Positions 22,050-34,330 of a DNA stretch of 44,390 bases are shown here, piece after piece. Under the pieces are notes generated by a model, which saw nothing but the letters and a program-made list of their open reading frames with translations, searched no databases and had not been told where the DNA came from. Within the stretch, counting starts at the first letter, position 1, and every line of letters begins with the position of its first letter. The position numbers and the translations under genes were made by a program. Source of the stretch: Phoronis australis (taxonomy: Eukaryota > Phoronida > Phoronidae); NCBI GenBank assembly GCA_002633005.1, contig NMRA01001167.1, forward strand, positions 1 to 44,390, given 5' to 3'.

Positions 22050-25000
22050 CTGGAAAGGAAGGGATATATAGTAAAATACAGTATATTTACGTTCCCATTA
22101 AAGAACTACGACACCTATGTTAAGGTAATGGCTGTGATGCCGAGAATATAGTTATGCACAATACCAACTAGAAAAATGCAAAAAAATTCCACCCAGCAGT
22201 GGAAGTGACACATGCAGTAAGCTTAGAACGGCCTCGTCTAGTAAAGCATAGACTAAATCAAACCAATTCAAATATATTTTCAGTCCGCGATAAAAAGCAT
22301 GCGTTGGAAAGCCTTACACGCCGGCGACAAACGAGATGGTTTTGTTGGTGTCGCATTGTTTTGTGGTCGGTGGAGTTATAAAGAATCGCTTCAAGGTCGA
22401 TATTTTCCAGGACTGCACACGAGAGCCATCTTGTACAGAGAGTAGGCCGACCTGGTTCGGCGATACCGTTGCAACGTATCTTCCGTTGATTGTATGGATT
22501 TCTGAATCTTTGTTGTCAATGACAGAGACAATGAATGCATCTGAAAATCAAAAATTTTTGCTAATAAAATATCAGGTACTGCTACTACTACAACTACAAC
22601 AACAACTAATTTTGCTGCTGTCACTGCCACTACCACTATAAGTACTAATTATGATGATAATAATAAAAATAAAATAATAATAATACCAACAACAACAACA
22701 ATTGACGTTGGGGATGATGATGACGATGATGATGACGACGGCGGTGATGACGATGACGACGGCGATGACGATGATGATGGTGATGGTGATAACAGTAACA
22801 TTCCGTTTCGAGTTAACTGAAGTTACAGATCCTGTGGTCCAATCAAAAACGTCTCATTATACTTCTTTTCGACAACTGGTTCTGGTAGCAATTTGCAAAA
22901 AATGACTACAAACAACGTTTGTGATACACATTAGGTCACAGACTCTCATTGTCTTATATTTTGCTTCAACACAAAGATTCATCGTCGCTTAGTTGATTCA
23001 TTCGGGCTCCAGCTTTGTGCTACGCGGAACTTTGTAAGTGTTAAACCGTTTGTTTGACATGCACTAGTTTCCCTTCCGACGGATGAGTTTTTATTTACTC
23101 ACAAATACATAATCTACCAAAATCCAATTCTTGGCTCTTGTCGCACTACGAACTGATTTCAATGACAGATAATAACCTCTTTCCATAAACTATACTCTAC
23201 CACAATAATAAAATAAGAGAGACACAAACAACACGTGATTCCCGAAAATCTTGGGTCATGGCTGAATATATAAATAAACTGACCCCTACATTTGGTAGAA
23301 AACGAATGCGAAAGCACGCACAACAGAGATGATTTAAGGAAAGTTTGACATTACAAACGCGACCTCAGAGTATGACGCAGCACATGTTATCACTACGACC
23401 TTCTCAGGAGTGTGTGTCAATCCTTGTACCTTCCAGGTACTAACCGGTACAAACTGCTACAGAACACACAGCCGACGTCCAAAGGTAGATTTGGGCCATC
23501 GAACGATAAGCCCTCCTTTTGCGATTAANGGGGGGGGAAGTGAGAACACAGATATAGACCTGTAGTGAATCTATGCTACCATGAATCTCGAGTAACCCGA
23601 ATCTTCTGACTTACTAAACAGTAGATGGAACAGTGACTAGAATTCAAAAAAATTCTAATAACTGTTACCATCGCAATTCTACTGCAACGAACTTCAACTG
23701 CAATAGGGTCGTAAGCGCTGCATTACTCAAAGCTGGTGTTCACCGGCCCCTTTTTAAAAAGCGGATAACAATCCGAAAAAAAAGTGCCCATATTTTGAGA
23801 ACCAGTTTGATGCCCGTTATTCAGTGGAGAAAGCTGGTTCTCAACATGCGGTCACGCTGCATCCGACCATTACCGAAAAGCCTCTACAAACCCACAATCC
23901 ATCGTAAAAACAATATTTGATTTACACTATATTTGCCGTTACGTTTTTTGTTTCGACTCGTTTCTTAATGAAATTGGAGGTGATTACAGGGTTCGAAAGA
24001 ACTGACAGTTGGTTGAGCTCACGATCTTAGGTCGAGTTGGATTGTCATAACGAGTCATTCTATGCGCCAAGAACGGTCTTTAGCGAATAACGAACTGCCA
24101 GTTCTTTGCAAACCCGGAAATCCCTACTCATTCGAATAAGGAACAAGTTGATATCAATTTTCTAATGTTAAAACTCAAAAGCTCGCTTCATGGACGGAAC
24201 GCAGGTTTATTGGCTCTTTAAGAGATGAGCCGTCCCCCAACTAGGTAAACAAATGATAGTATAACTTTTTCCGAGCCCTATTTTGCACAAGTCTGTCCCA
24301 GATACGTACCAACTGAATTAATTTATTGTGATAATACATCGCTTGTTTAGGCGAAAAGAGCAAAGGGCGTTCTGCATAAAATTAAGTAAGCTTGATAACA
24401 AAACGACAGGAACAGTGTCGGCACACCAGTATACCAAAGTTGTCAACAAATTAATGGAGATTCATAATGGCGGCTTGACTCGGTTACTTTAAGATTCTGA
24501 CGCCGATCAGAAGAGTTTGTGACAAAAATGGCCATATCGGGCGATTATCGCCGGGTGCTACAGCCAGCCGTCGCTGTCAAAATCACATTACAAACTTGTC
24601 AACTGTCCAGCTTTTGGCGGGACTCTCACGCTTTTTGAAAGTTTGTGCCGCAGTCTCGCAACAACATGAAATGTCCCAATTTCTGACACACGGCAAATTG
24701 ACTTATTATATCACATATCATTGTCAGTGGCTTCAACACAACCCCACCCCAAGAAAAACGCTACATTTTCGGGTGTTGCGACATCCGTATACTTTCGTGC
24801 AAAAAGAAACATCGGAGCGTTTTCGGGTAAGTAGTTACCTGTTTTTTTTTTCATTTCTGATGTCCCGTTTTTCATTTCCGAATTCTGCCAGCTATGCCAC
24901 TGATCCAGTGAAAAGCAAGTCGATCATGCTGGCTAGGCGATCAAATCAAATCGACTCGGGGTCGGTTGAACATCGCGCGATATTTGTTCAAGGCATAAGC

Positions 25001-28000
25001 TGTTATCAAAAACATTTACACAAATTTTTGACATATTATGATTTTTTTCAATTACTCTCTGATACTTAAAAACTGGTAAATGAACTTATTTGTATGCGTA
25101 AAGTGTACATGAACAGCGTAGATTTCTGGTAAAGGAAAAACTGGCATACCGGGTTGAATTTTTGGATGGGTCACCTCAATTGGCCAGAAGATATCGCGCA
25201 AGGCATCTATCCACTTCTGACACTCTGTTTCGCTGTCGCCCGCAAATCTTAAGGGGGGTCCATCGTCCAGTAAATCAAACGCATGCTCCATGGTTTTCGA
25301 CTTGCTTCGTTTAATTGCGCTGACGTTATCCAGCAAAATGGAATAATATTTCTTGCTGGAACCGTGGTCGTGGTAGAAATCTAGCTTTGCAACAGATTTG
25401 CCTGCTGACAAATCGCTCATTTGATGAAGTGACAACCATTTTCTTTTCCATGCCTAGAAAATAAAACGAAGGAAGTGGCGAACAACTTCTTATTCACATA
25501 AAAAGCAATAGTTGCTGCAAATGTTAGAAATTGCGAATAATAAAATTAAAACTAATAAAACAAAAACAAATTCCGAAGTTGGCCAAAGCTGATCAAAACT
25601 GTGTCTGGCACTGTTCTAAAGTTTAACTAAGCTATTTGGTTCATGGTTGCCCGACATTACCTTAGCAAAAATATAGGGTCTCGGAAAAGAAATATTTATA
25701 TTGCCTGAAAACTGCTTTTATGCTGGGTTTTGCTTCACATCGCGCATAGCTCAATTTGTAAGGTACACAGAAGTAATGTACAGTGCATCAGTTTTTGTGC
25801 ATTTTTACCAAGCTATATAATGTTTGAACTATGAACGGTATCGAGTCTCGAGTCACCCAAGTAACATTACGAAGCTTCAGGTCAAAGTTACGTTCAGGCG
25901 GTGGTTATGTAAATTTAGCTGTCAGTGGGGCTCAGCCGGCCATGATTGTCAAAAGACTTTTATAAAGAGTTTTCAATTAAAAATTATAACGTTTTATTTA
26001 ATAGCTGGTTGCAACCCAACAGCTGTTGGAAGCATTAATTAGTCGTTTGAGAAGTATGCTTACAAAANAAGCTCGCTTCATGGACGGAACGCAGGTTTAT
26101 TGGCTCTTTAAGAGATGAGCCGTCCCCCAACTAGGTAAACAAATGATAGTATAACTTTTTCCGAGCCCTATTTTGCACAAGTCTGTCCCAGATACGTACC
26201 GACTGAATTAATTTATTGAGATAATACATCGCTTGTTTAGGCGAAAAGAGCAAAGGGCGTTCTGCATAAAATTAAGTAAGTTTGATAACAAAACGACAGG
26301 AACAGTGTCGGCACACCAGTGTTTTGGTACTATACCAAAGTTGTCAACAAATCAATGTAGATTCATAGCGGCGGCTTGACTCCGTTACTTTAAGATTCTG
26401 ACGCCGATCAGAAGAGTTTGTGACAAAAATGGCCATATCGGGCGATTATCGCCGGGTGCGACAGCCAGCCGGCCGTCAAAATCACATTACAAACTTGTCA
26501 ACTGTCCAGCTTTTGGCGGGACTCTCACGCTTTCTGAAAGTTTGTGCCGCCGTCTCGCAACAACATGAAATGTCCCAATTTCTGACACACGGCAAATTGA
26601 CTTATTATATCACATATCATTGTCAGTGGCTTCAACACAACTCCACCCCAAGAAAAACGCTACGTTTTCGGGTGTTGCGACATCCGTATACTTTCGTGCA
26701 AAAAGAAACATCGAAGCGTTTTCGGGTAAGTAGTTACCTTTTTTTCATTTCTGATGTCCCGTTTTTCATTTCCGAATTCTGCCAGCTATGCCACTGATCC
26801 AATGAAAAGCAAGTCGATCATGCTGGCTTGGCGATCAAACCAAAACGACTCGGGGTCGGCTGAGCATCGCGCGATATTTGTTCAAGGCATAAGCTGTTAT
26901 CAAAAACATTGGCACAATTTTTTTTTTCAATTACTCTCTGATACTTAACGACTGGTAAATGAACTTATTTGTATGCGTAAAGTGTACATGAACAGCGTAG
27001 ATTTCTGGTAAAGGAAAAACTGGCATACCGGGTTGAATTTTTGGATGGGTCACCTCAATCGGCCAAAAGATATCGCGCAAGGCATCTATCCACTTCTGAC
27101 ACTCTGTTTCGCTGTCGCCCGCAAATCTTAAGGGGGGTCCATCGTCCAGTAAATCAAACGCATGCTCCATGGTTTTCGACTTGCTTCGTTTAATTGCGCT
27201 GACGTTATCCAGCAAAATGGAATAATATTTCTTGCTGGAACCGTGGTCGTGGTAGAAATCTAGCTTTGCAACAGATTTGCCTGCTGACAAATCGCTCATT
27301 TGATGAAGTGACAACCATTTTCTTTTCCATGCCTAGAAAATAAAACGAAGGAAGTGGCGAACACCTTCTTATTCACATAAAAAGCAATGGTTGCTGCAAA
27401 TGTTAGAAATTGCGAATAAGAAAATTAAAACTAATAAAGCAAAAACAAATTCCGAAGTTGGCCAAAGCTGATCAAAACTGTGTCTGGCACTGTTCTAAAG
27501 TTTAACTAAGCTATTTGGTTCATGGATGCTCGACATTACCTTAGCAAAAATATAGGGTCTCGGAAAAGAAATATTTATATTGCCTGAAAACTGCTTTTAT
27601 GCTGGGTTTTGCTTCACATCGCGCATAGCTCAATTTGTAAGGTACACAGAAGTAATGTACAGTGCATCAGTTTTTGTGCATTTTTACCAAGCTATATAAT
27701 GTTTGAACTATGAACGGTATCGAGTCTCGAGTCACCCAAGTAACATTACGAAGCTTCAGGTCAAAGTTACGTTCAGGCGGTGGTTATGTAAATTTAGCTG
27801 TCAGTGGGGCTCAGCCGGCCATGATTGTCAAAAGACTTTTATAAAGAGTTTTCAATTAAAAATTATAACGTTTTATTTAATAGCTGGTTGCAACCCAACA
27901 GCTGTTGGAAGCATTAATTAGTCGTTTGAGAAGTATGCTTACAAAAGATTGTTTAATCATGCCGCTGTCGAGTCTACGATTGAAGATCAGTAGCCTACAA

Positions 28001-28283
28001 TAATACTATTCGGAATAGTATTATTGTGGACAGTGATGATGAGATTTGTCCTTATAGGCGCCAAAGGTATCATTTTTAATTAACCCAAGGGTCTTCATAA
28101 ACCCAGCTAAGTAAGCCAATCTTTGGTTAAACATCAGACGTTTAGTAGGTTTACCTATAACACTCAAGTTCGAAAGAGAAGTTTGGCAGTTAGGTCACTC
28201 ACCTTGATCCGTATTCCATGCGTTTTGGTTGGAATCTTGACGTGAATATACCCAGCCTTTTGGATAGGTTTTACGTTATCCAT
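20075..28283 (-). CDS. DOK-family adaptor (PH domain, IRS-type PTB domain, long disordered tail)
   Basis: Minus-strand exons 28283-28203, 27332-26945, 22540-22318 and 22049-20075 join in frame (phases 0, 1, 2) to about 888 residues. Exons 1-2 form a PH domain: GYIHVKIPT, AWKRKWLSL, AKLDFYHDHGSSKKYY, AFDLLDD and WIDALRDIFWP follow the DOK1-3 PH pattern closely. Exon 3 and the start of exon 4 form an IRS-type PTB domain (GRYVATVS, LLSVQDG, SWKISTLKRFF, ISFVAG, LYTFFCEEAVELLASI). The tail carries several tyrosine motifs. DOK proteins are membrane-recruited scaffolds phosphorylated by tyrosine kinases. Vertebrate members are roughly 300-550 residues, so this tail is unusually long. The donor of exon 2 (GTATCA) is weak and a small exon between PH and PTB could be missing. 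The PH exon appears a second time at 25066-25453 through an assembly duplication. Confidence 0.82.
22318..22540 (-). CDS. PTB exon of the DOK-like gene
   Basis: The acceptor TTTTTGATTTTCAG and donor GTAAGG bound 223 bases coding 73 full residues from AFIVSVIDNKDSE to TISFVAG. A frame that simply reads through meets TAA just past the donor, which supports splicing there. Joining to the tail exon restores the PTB C-terminal helix, a strong internal check. Confidence 0.85.
22578..22790. repeat. Cluster of trinucleotide repeats
   Basis: ACT/AAC runs, AAT runs and AAC runs lead into a GAT/GAC tract at 22713-22790. It lies just upstream of the PTB exon on the minus strand, within the intron. Confidence 0.85.
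22791..24178. other. Intron of the DOK-like gene with a gap
   Basis: No exon recognised, though a small exon linking PH and PTB could be hidden here. The n at 23529 sits in a G run. A GAGAACCAG inverted element lies at 23797-23842. Confidence 0.4.
23797..23842 (-). repeat. GAGAACCAG small inverted-repeat element, copy 2
   Basis: Same inverted ends as the element at 2362-2419; its reverse complement matches that copy through ACTGAATAACG and AAACTGGTTCTC. Flanks are TT and AA, which may extend the inverted ends. Confidence 0.6.
24179..26067. repeat. 1.89-kb duplicated segment, left copy
   Basis: Matches 26069-27946 from its first to its last base with scattered substitutions and small indels (for example, an extra GTTTTGGTAC in the other copy near 26320, and a different A/T-rich stretch near 25015-25050). 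It ends exactly at the n at 26068. Interpreted as an unmerged contig end. Confidence 0.95.
25066..25453 (-). CDS. PH-domain exon, duplicated copy
   Basis: The same exon as 26945-27332; the two translations differ at one residue close to the end (Phe versus Ser before LSIRE). Acceptor TTTTATTTTCTAG and donor are identical. It is most likely an allelic copy of the same exon created by the assembly, so it should not be counted as an alternative exon without further evidence. Confidence 0.75.
26069..27946. repeat. 1.88-kb duplicated segment, right copy
   Basis: Begins directly after the n at 26068 and ends at ACAAAA before GATTGTTTAATC, the sequence at which the left copy stops. This end-to-start pattern fits two contigs whose ends overlap, carrying two haplotypes. 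Confidence 0.95.
26945..27332 (-). CDS. PH-domain exon of the DOK-like gene
   Basis: After a phase 0 acceptor the exon reads AWKRKWLSLHQMSD and carries most of the PH domain, including AKLDFYHDHGSS and the C-terminal helix ECQKWIDALRDIF with its invariant Trp. The end is uncertain: GTATCA at 26939-26944 gives the phase 1 needed by the PTB exon. Other nearby GT sites give phases that do not fit. Confidence 0.8.
27997..28027. repeat. Perfect 14-bp hairpin
   Basis: ACAATAATACTATT, CGG, AATAGTATTATTGT. Intronic; possibly a MITE trace. Confidence 0.7.
28203..28283 (-). CDS. First coding exon of the DOK-like gene
   Basis: ATG at 28283 followed by 27 codons (MDNVKPIQKAGYIHVKIPTK...) to a strong donor, AAG before GTGAGT. 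The GYIHV block matches the first strand of PH domains (GYLxx), and joining in phase 0 to AWKRKW gives the expected second strand. It lies outside the duplicated segment. Confidence 0.78.
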
Positions 28284-31019
28284 GCCGGACAATCAAAGAT
28301 CGAACCTGTCAATGTCACTTCAAACCCTGGTGACCAGTGGAGAGGGTCTGCCCACTTACACAAGAAACACGATTGCAGTCATGATGATAACGAAATGTTA
28401 GGATTGCATAACCAGATAATTTTGGCTGTCAGCAGTACGCAGAGCCAACGCATTCCGGAAAAATCTAATCAACATTTCGAGTCATCATTTTTCAACCTGG
28501 ATAACTGAAACTGCATCCATATTTCAGACTATCCAACAAGGTTTGTTTGCTGGTTTGAACTGTGCCTTGGCCTTTGATCCGCTACAAATAAGCGCCCTCT
28601 TGCGGTGAAAGGCGTGCCGGGATACGCAAATGATAAGACGAAAATTATCAGCGTTTGGTAATCGTGCTGACTGCAGAAGTTCCGACTTAGATTTTGATAC
28701 CCGGTTTGCGAACTCAGTACCATCTGCAGTGCTGTAGTGGGGCGTAGGCGCACGCAGGCGCAACCAACCACCTTTTGGTGTTCAAGTGAACGTAGCGCCT
28801 ACGCACCGGCATTGCTCACGGTGATGCGGTGGGCTTTCATGGGCGCCTACTTACCACTAATTTTACCACTACACCACTGGCCATCTGTGACGGTCGCGTA
28901 TCTTGAATAAAATGTGCGAAAATCGAATTTGGGTATATGGCTGAAGAGTAAACCCAAGAGTATGAAAAAGATCTAGATATGTACACATATTTGATACTGC
29001 GGTCCTAAGTTGATCGGCCGGCATCGTCTCGCCAGCAACTCCGAGATGAATGTGCCCAAACAACTCCACAGTATTCACGGCCTGGTGCCATAAATTTGTT
29101 ATAAAGCGCTGTTTTTGCCATTTACCTGCTAATAAGAGAATATGTTTTATATTTTTGGGTCACACGGGACACAATGTAACAATCATCATCACATTGTTTA
29201 CTCCACTGTAAACTACAGTTCTATGACCATCTGGTTCTCCACCATGCCAGTGCACATGAGTTGCGCATGCTCAACTCGAAACTGTGGACTCGTGTATTCC
29301 TCCTCAATGAAACCACCAAGGATGTGCTTCAAATGTACTTATACTCATTTGTGTCATGCAGAGCGGAAATATTTTGCTTTTCCAAACAGTCACACAAACT
29401 GGCATTCGGAAAATCGTATGAAAGAGTCGATCAGGGGAGAAGTCAGGGGTGTAGTAAATTTGGGGGATGTCAAAAATAATTTTACTAACTTCATAAAATC
29501 TTTTGAAACCTTATGTATTCATACTGGGCGATGAATTGAAAGCATGTGCGTTTGATTTTTCGGTAATGTTGCCCTTTCTGAAAAGGGTTTGATCAATTTA
29601 GCATGTTTCACTTACTGTCAAAGGTTTCGTGGACCTTATCAGTCGATTTCTACAAAAATGAAATTAGTAAAAGTAATAGTTTCTCAAACCGGATGTTGTT
29701 GCGTACCGAGTGAAACCGTGATTCCTGTTGCGACATTTAATGTCGCACGCGACACACACTGTCACTCGACCTCGCTTTTCACCCCCGGGCTTTTTAGTTG
29801 GAGTCAACAAGGAGTCGTGTCCGAGACACCCGCAGGTTTTCAGTCCCAGCCCCGATAAATAACAAATTTCCTTTGACTTGAGCAATGATGCCAGAAACGG
29901 GTAATAAAACCAAAGAAACCTGCAAGACGGATTCGAAGCCACCATTTAAAGGCCTACTTTAGTACCAAATCGACTATTTTTATGTATTAATGTTATGAAA
30001 AACATCAACATACGGTGTCATGGCATACCCTTGTCGTTAATTAAGTAGACCTTTTACAATACAGCAGCCTCATCACGAACCCCATTTAGCGCCAAAAATT
30101 GAGATGGCGCTCGCACCAATCGAAGTCTACATGACTGACATCGACGACACAATAAATTTGGCTTTCACCCTGTCTCTATCGTATTGGAATCAGCGACGAC
30201 TGGCAGGTTAATTTAATGCAAAATACATGGAAAATCAAGGAAACACATTAACTGTTCATTTCATGTCATCATTACCTTTAGAACTTTTTATTCAATTAAT
30301 TAACACACAATCTAATACTGGCCGTATGGGAGTCCCCAGGAGGATGACTGGGGTCACATAACAGTCGAAAAAACAAAACGCTTCGTCCGAATTGTTTTCA
30401 GGCAATTTCACAATGTTTATTGCAAAGTGTAGTTTGCTTGATTAAAGAATTTTATGTTAGGATAGTGACAAGATTTTTCCGCAACACGTGGGTCAATTTT
30501 TACGAAATTTGCAAATATGAAATCCTCTAGGACTGAAGTAAAATCGCGTGCCAGGGTTTTTTGATACATGGACCAGATTTTTAGTTATTAGACAGAAAGT
30601 GACCAAATGACAAAAAGTGGCGTGCTTGCCCCAACTCACACGCAAAAAATGCCACAAAATCAAGATCATAATGATTTTGTACACATATTTGGTATGGATA
30701 AGTAGAATATTGCGTAAGGAAACAGTTGATGATAATCCCTGTGCATTTTGAAAAAAATCGAGGTAAAATTAGATTTTTTGAAAATTAAAAAATACGATTA
30801 AAAAAAACGTACAAAAATAACTTTTTTATTTTTGTCACTTTCAGAGTCATGTCTAACTAGTTAAAACTCCCTTTTTACTCATTTTAGTTAGGAACCCGGA
30901 GATTTGACCAGTGTATACACCTACCTTAAACCATATGAAATCGATCGGCTGTAAGTGTCCTGAAAAAACGCATTATTTGGGCTTAAAAGGCCCTGGTCTT
31001 ATATTCCAGGTAATACGGT

Positions 31020-31102
31020 ACACATGCATATTACATACGCATACGCATGTACATACAAGTACACACACACGCGTTGGCGCACACGCACACACACACGCAC
31101 AC
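31020..31102. repeat. CA-rich microsatellite
   Basis: Imperfect ACAC/ACGC/ATAC repeats. Confidence 0.85.
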
Positions 31103-32586
31103 TTCAGTGTCTTTCGCCGCTGGTCGAACAAAAGAGGGCGCTGTCTTTACAAGTGGCGAAAGTAAAAAGGATGTTGATCATGTATCGCAATTAGTTCCAC
31201 TCAATTAGTAAAAGAAACTCGAATAATTTTTATTTTAATAATGTTACTTTTTTTTAAATTCACACATTTGTTGTGAATTCAATGGCGACTGGTCTTAAAA
31301 CTCAAAGCAGTATTTTGCACCAGTGTAAATATGTGATTGTTTTACTTAAAAGTTGTGTCCGCTTACCATCGGGCATCTACTTGTGATCCCCGACGTCTGG
31401 TTCGTCGAGGCTTAAACTCAGAAATTTATGATAAGCTCGTAACCGCTTAATCGTCAGTTGCGAGCTCGTAATCAATAATGGGCATGAAATTTAGTATACT
31501 TACACGGATTTCCACCGAAAGGGAAACCCGTGAATGGCAAACATGCTCCTGTTCAGTAACGCTACGACCTCGCTAAAAAGCAAGACTTCGCGACATTACC
31601 GCGACATTACGTAAGATATTGCCATGTATTTTAAATAAGAACACGTGACTTAGATCTTAGGTAGGTCCTAGCGTCTAGTGAACGCACGCCAGGCCTCCCG
31701 CGCCTTCATAACAGCTAACCAGCCCGAAAAACACGAAACTCTACGAATTAAAACAGGAATCCGGGGATCGGTCAGGACACTCGGGGTCCGAAACACCACT
31801 ACCTGTTCTGCCCTTTGCGTTCGCCTGTGACTCATGGCGACACATTGGCCGGTAGAAGTTCTCCGTCTAGCTTCATTTTTTTCAATCGCAAAATAGGAGT
31901 TTCTGATCGGCAGTCATCGTAAAATCGTATGCAGTGCTAAGTGATCAGTGCTAAAATAACGTAAACAAGCTTTGTGCGAGTCACTTTTTGATAAGCTTGC
32001 ATGTGCAGAACAGAACACCTAAACAGGATAGCGGACCAACTAGTCTCCTGCCAGTTAAAATTAAACAACATACATTGTATATGATCACTAACACTGATCT
32101 GTTAATTTACTTTTTTTGCTATACAAGTTGACCGTGCATTGGCATTCATTAGGCATTGCATTTACCAAAGGTTAGGTTCTGATTTTCCAAAATTTAGGCC
32201 AAATTGTGTTTTTGTTGGTACTATTTTACCTGTAGCTCCAGGTATGAAAATACTTTCTTATTTAATATTTCAAGCGTAAATGAAGTGTCTGACGTCATCA
32301 CTACCAAACGCGTTTACTTACCGCGAAGACGTAACCTGTGTGATAACTGAAAACTTCCCTAACGTGGTTTGACGCGAAATCCCCGCTGTTAATAAAATTA
32401 TCGGCACTTTCTATGTTGCTATCAGTGAATTAATCAAAGTTATGTGATCTGTCAAACGCCAACAATATAAGAAACAACAGTTAATTGTGGAGCGCTAATT
32501 ATCGCCATCTCCGTCTCTCAAGACATCTACGTCTGCACGCTATCAAATTCAATCAAGGCTTTCGGTTGGTACAAAAATCAGAGTTG

Positions 32587-32595
32587 ATTTAAAAA
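32587..32595 (+). promoter_or_regulatory. Possible TATA-like element
   Basis: TTTAAAAA lies about 65 bases before the ATG of the peptide precursor, at a distance compatible with a start site near 32620. Weak evidence. Confidence 0.25.
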
Positions 32596-32655
32596 CCGAT
32601 CTTTGACTCTTCTCCAGTAGACCCCATTTGGTTTGGACCTTCCTCCGCACGAAAA

Positions 32656-34330
32656 ATGGGACTTCTGCTTTCGCGAACAGTAATTTTGTTCTTTGTCATC
32701 AGCCTATACACATGTACTTTCATCCACGCCAGCCTGGATCATGACGATTTGGAAATGTGGCCATTTTTCCGATATGGGAAGAGAAAAGGCGTCAACAATC
32801 AACACGAAGATGTTACACGTAAGGGCTGCACGAATCGTTAAAACCGTACTACGAACTAGGTATTATGTATTGGCATATATGTATTGACAGATATGTATTG
32901 ACAGATATGTATTGCCAGACATGTATTGCACTTTCAAAAACTAAATACAAAGATACTGTACAGTTATACTCATTTCTGGCAACTTCCGATGTCCAGAATC
33001 TCCGGTCGGCCAACTTTAAATTTACATTTGTTATTTTATTGGCCAAACTACCACTGTCGTCTTTCTCTCAGGCGACCTTCGAAAGAAATTTTGATATGAA
33101 AAATGGGGTACCGTTTCTACATTATGCGTAAAACGAACAATGACGGCACAACATTTTTCGGACCTGGTGACTATGGCGGGCATATGGTAAGGTGAAAGTT
33201 AGATTGGTGCGGAGAGAGTTTCCCACTAAAAGTTCGTTACGAAAAAGGCTCGAGAAAGTAGTCTAAACGTGACCAAAAACCTTTCAATACGTAAATCCGA
33301 GTCTAGTGCAAGACTCTTGTGACAAACTCAAGAGAAGTAAAGTTGTAATAGTGAAGTCAGGACCTACAATATCGTCACGTCGCATTCTATTCTTAAGATG
33401 ATATAGTGGGCGTGCTAATACGGGGGAAACATTCAAGTTGCACAGAATAGCTTTTTAAAATCGTTCATCCATTTGTAAGGTTTCATTGTCATTTTAAAAT
33501 TGAATTAAGAGCAAAAAGCTTGAATTTACTGAAAGTGATCGACTTTACGGGCTAAATATAAATGTACAATGACCAGATTCGGTTCTGTGGTGTCTTTTAT
33601 TTACCGCAAGATCCATCATCCGTACACCCATCATCCGTGTATTACTACAGGATAATTACAATTACGAAAGCCATTAGCGCCGGACAAAAATTAATTTTGA
33701 TTCCGTTATAACAGATAATTAACTCTAAGCCTCAACTAGAGCTCCGCTTAAGTTATTAAAATGTACCAAGTCACCCCTAACTTCTTGTTATTCCGATGAA
33801 CACGGAGGCTCTTTTAGCGTGGAGTGAATGACCCTAAAGTGAAAAAAAATGAGTAGAATTAAAAAGACTTTCCATATTTTCAAATTCACTAAGTGTTTAC
33901 AATTTGAGTTTATTTTTTCAAGTTATGTACATAGGCCCTGGGTTGACTGCGTGATACTTGTTTCCTGGAACTAGTGACTTGATTACATGTTCTTTACTGG
34001 ATACATCTATTAGCAGTAAAAATCGTTGATGTTGACGATTCACTGAAGTTAATGAAACCCCTCATGTTGATTTGATGTATATACGTGAGCAGGAATTTAA
34101 TCGATCGTTAAAAATTGATGTAATTTCTTTTCGAATATATTTTAAGTGTGCGTTGAAGTGTCATTTTGTATTTTATTATACTTCCTTTACAAAACATTCC
34201 AGGACAAGAATTGCAAGATTCATTGAGACTGCTACGTAGAATGGAGAACCACAAAAGTTCGAAAATATTTTCAAAGAACTTTCAAACCATTCTGAGAAAA
34301 CTTAGGCAGGAAGCAAAAGAACTGGATTAA
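32656..34330 (+). CDS. Secreted precursor of an FFRY-amide neuropeptide, two exons
   Basis: Exons 32656-32818 and 34203-34330 join in phase 1 (donor GTAAGG, acceptor ACAAAACATTCCAG) to a complete 96-residue protein. Residues 1-25 form a signal peptide (basic start, hydrophobic TVILFFVISLYTCTF, HA before the likely cleavage). Next is SLDHDDLEMWPFFRY followed by GKRK: Gly for C-terminal amidation and a basic cleavage site, the hallmark of a neuropeptide precursor. The remainder is a charged helical segment with no cysteines. A single peptide right after the signal sequence resembles luqin/RYamide precursors, and W-P-x-x-R-Y is loosely like their W-x-P-x-x-R-F/Y end. However, the two C-terminal cysteines usual in luqins are missing, so the family is open. 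Confidence 0.75.
32861..32934. repeat. 14-bp tandem repeat
   Basis: ATATGTATTGACAG repeats about four times with small changes, in the intron of the peptide precursor just after its donor. Confidence 0.85.

Larger units (their letters stand above)
28284..32655. other. Intergenic DNA between divergent genes
   Basis: Should hold the promoters of the DOK-like gene (minus) and of the peptide precursor (plus). A GC-rich stretch at 28740-28880 includes inverted GCGCCTACG/CGTAGGCGC pieces and an A-box-like TGGTGTAGTGG. A dinucleotide tract is listed separately. No exon recognised. Confidence 0.4.

Noticed and set aside
24596-25069. Plus-strand open frame of 157 codons, with a close copy at 26420-26948
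   Set aside because: It recurs only because of the duplicated contig end, breaks differently in the two copies, and has no recognisable domain.
28841-28880. A-box-like TGGTGTAGTGG on the minus strand (possible tRNA or SINE)
   Set aside because: I could not find a matching B-box or acceptor stem at the right distance.
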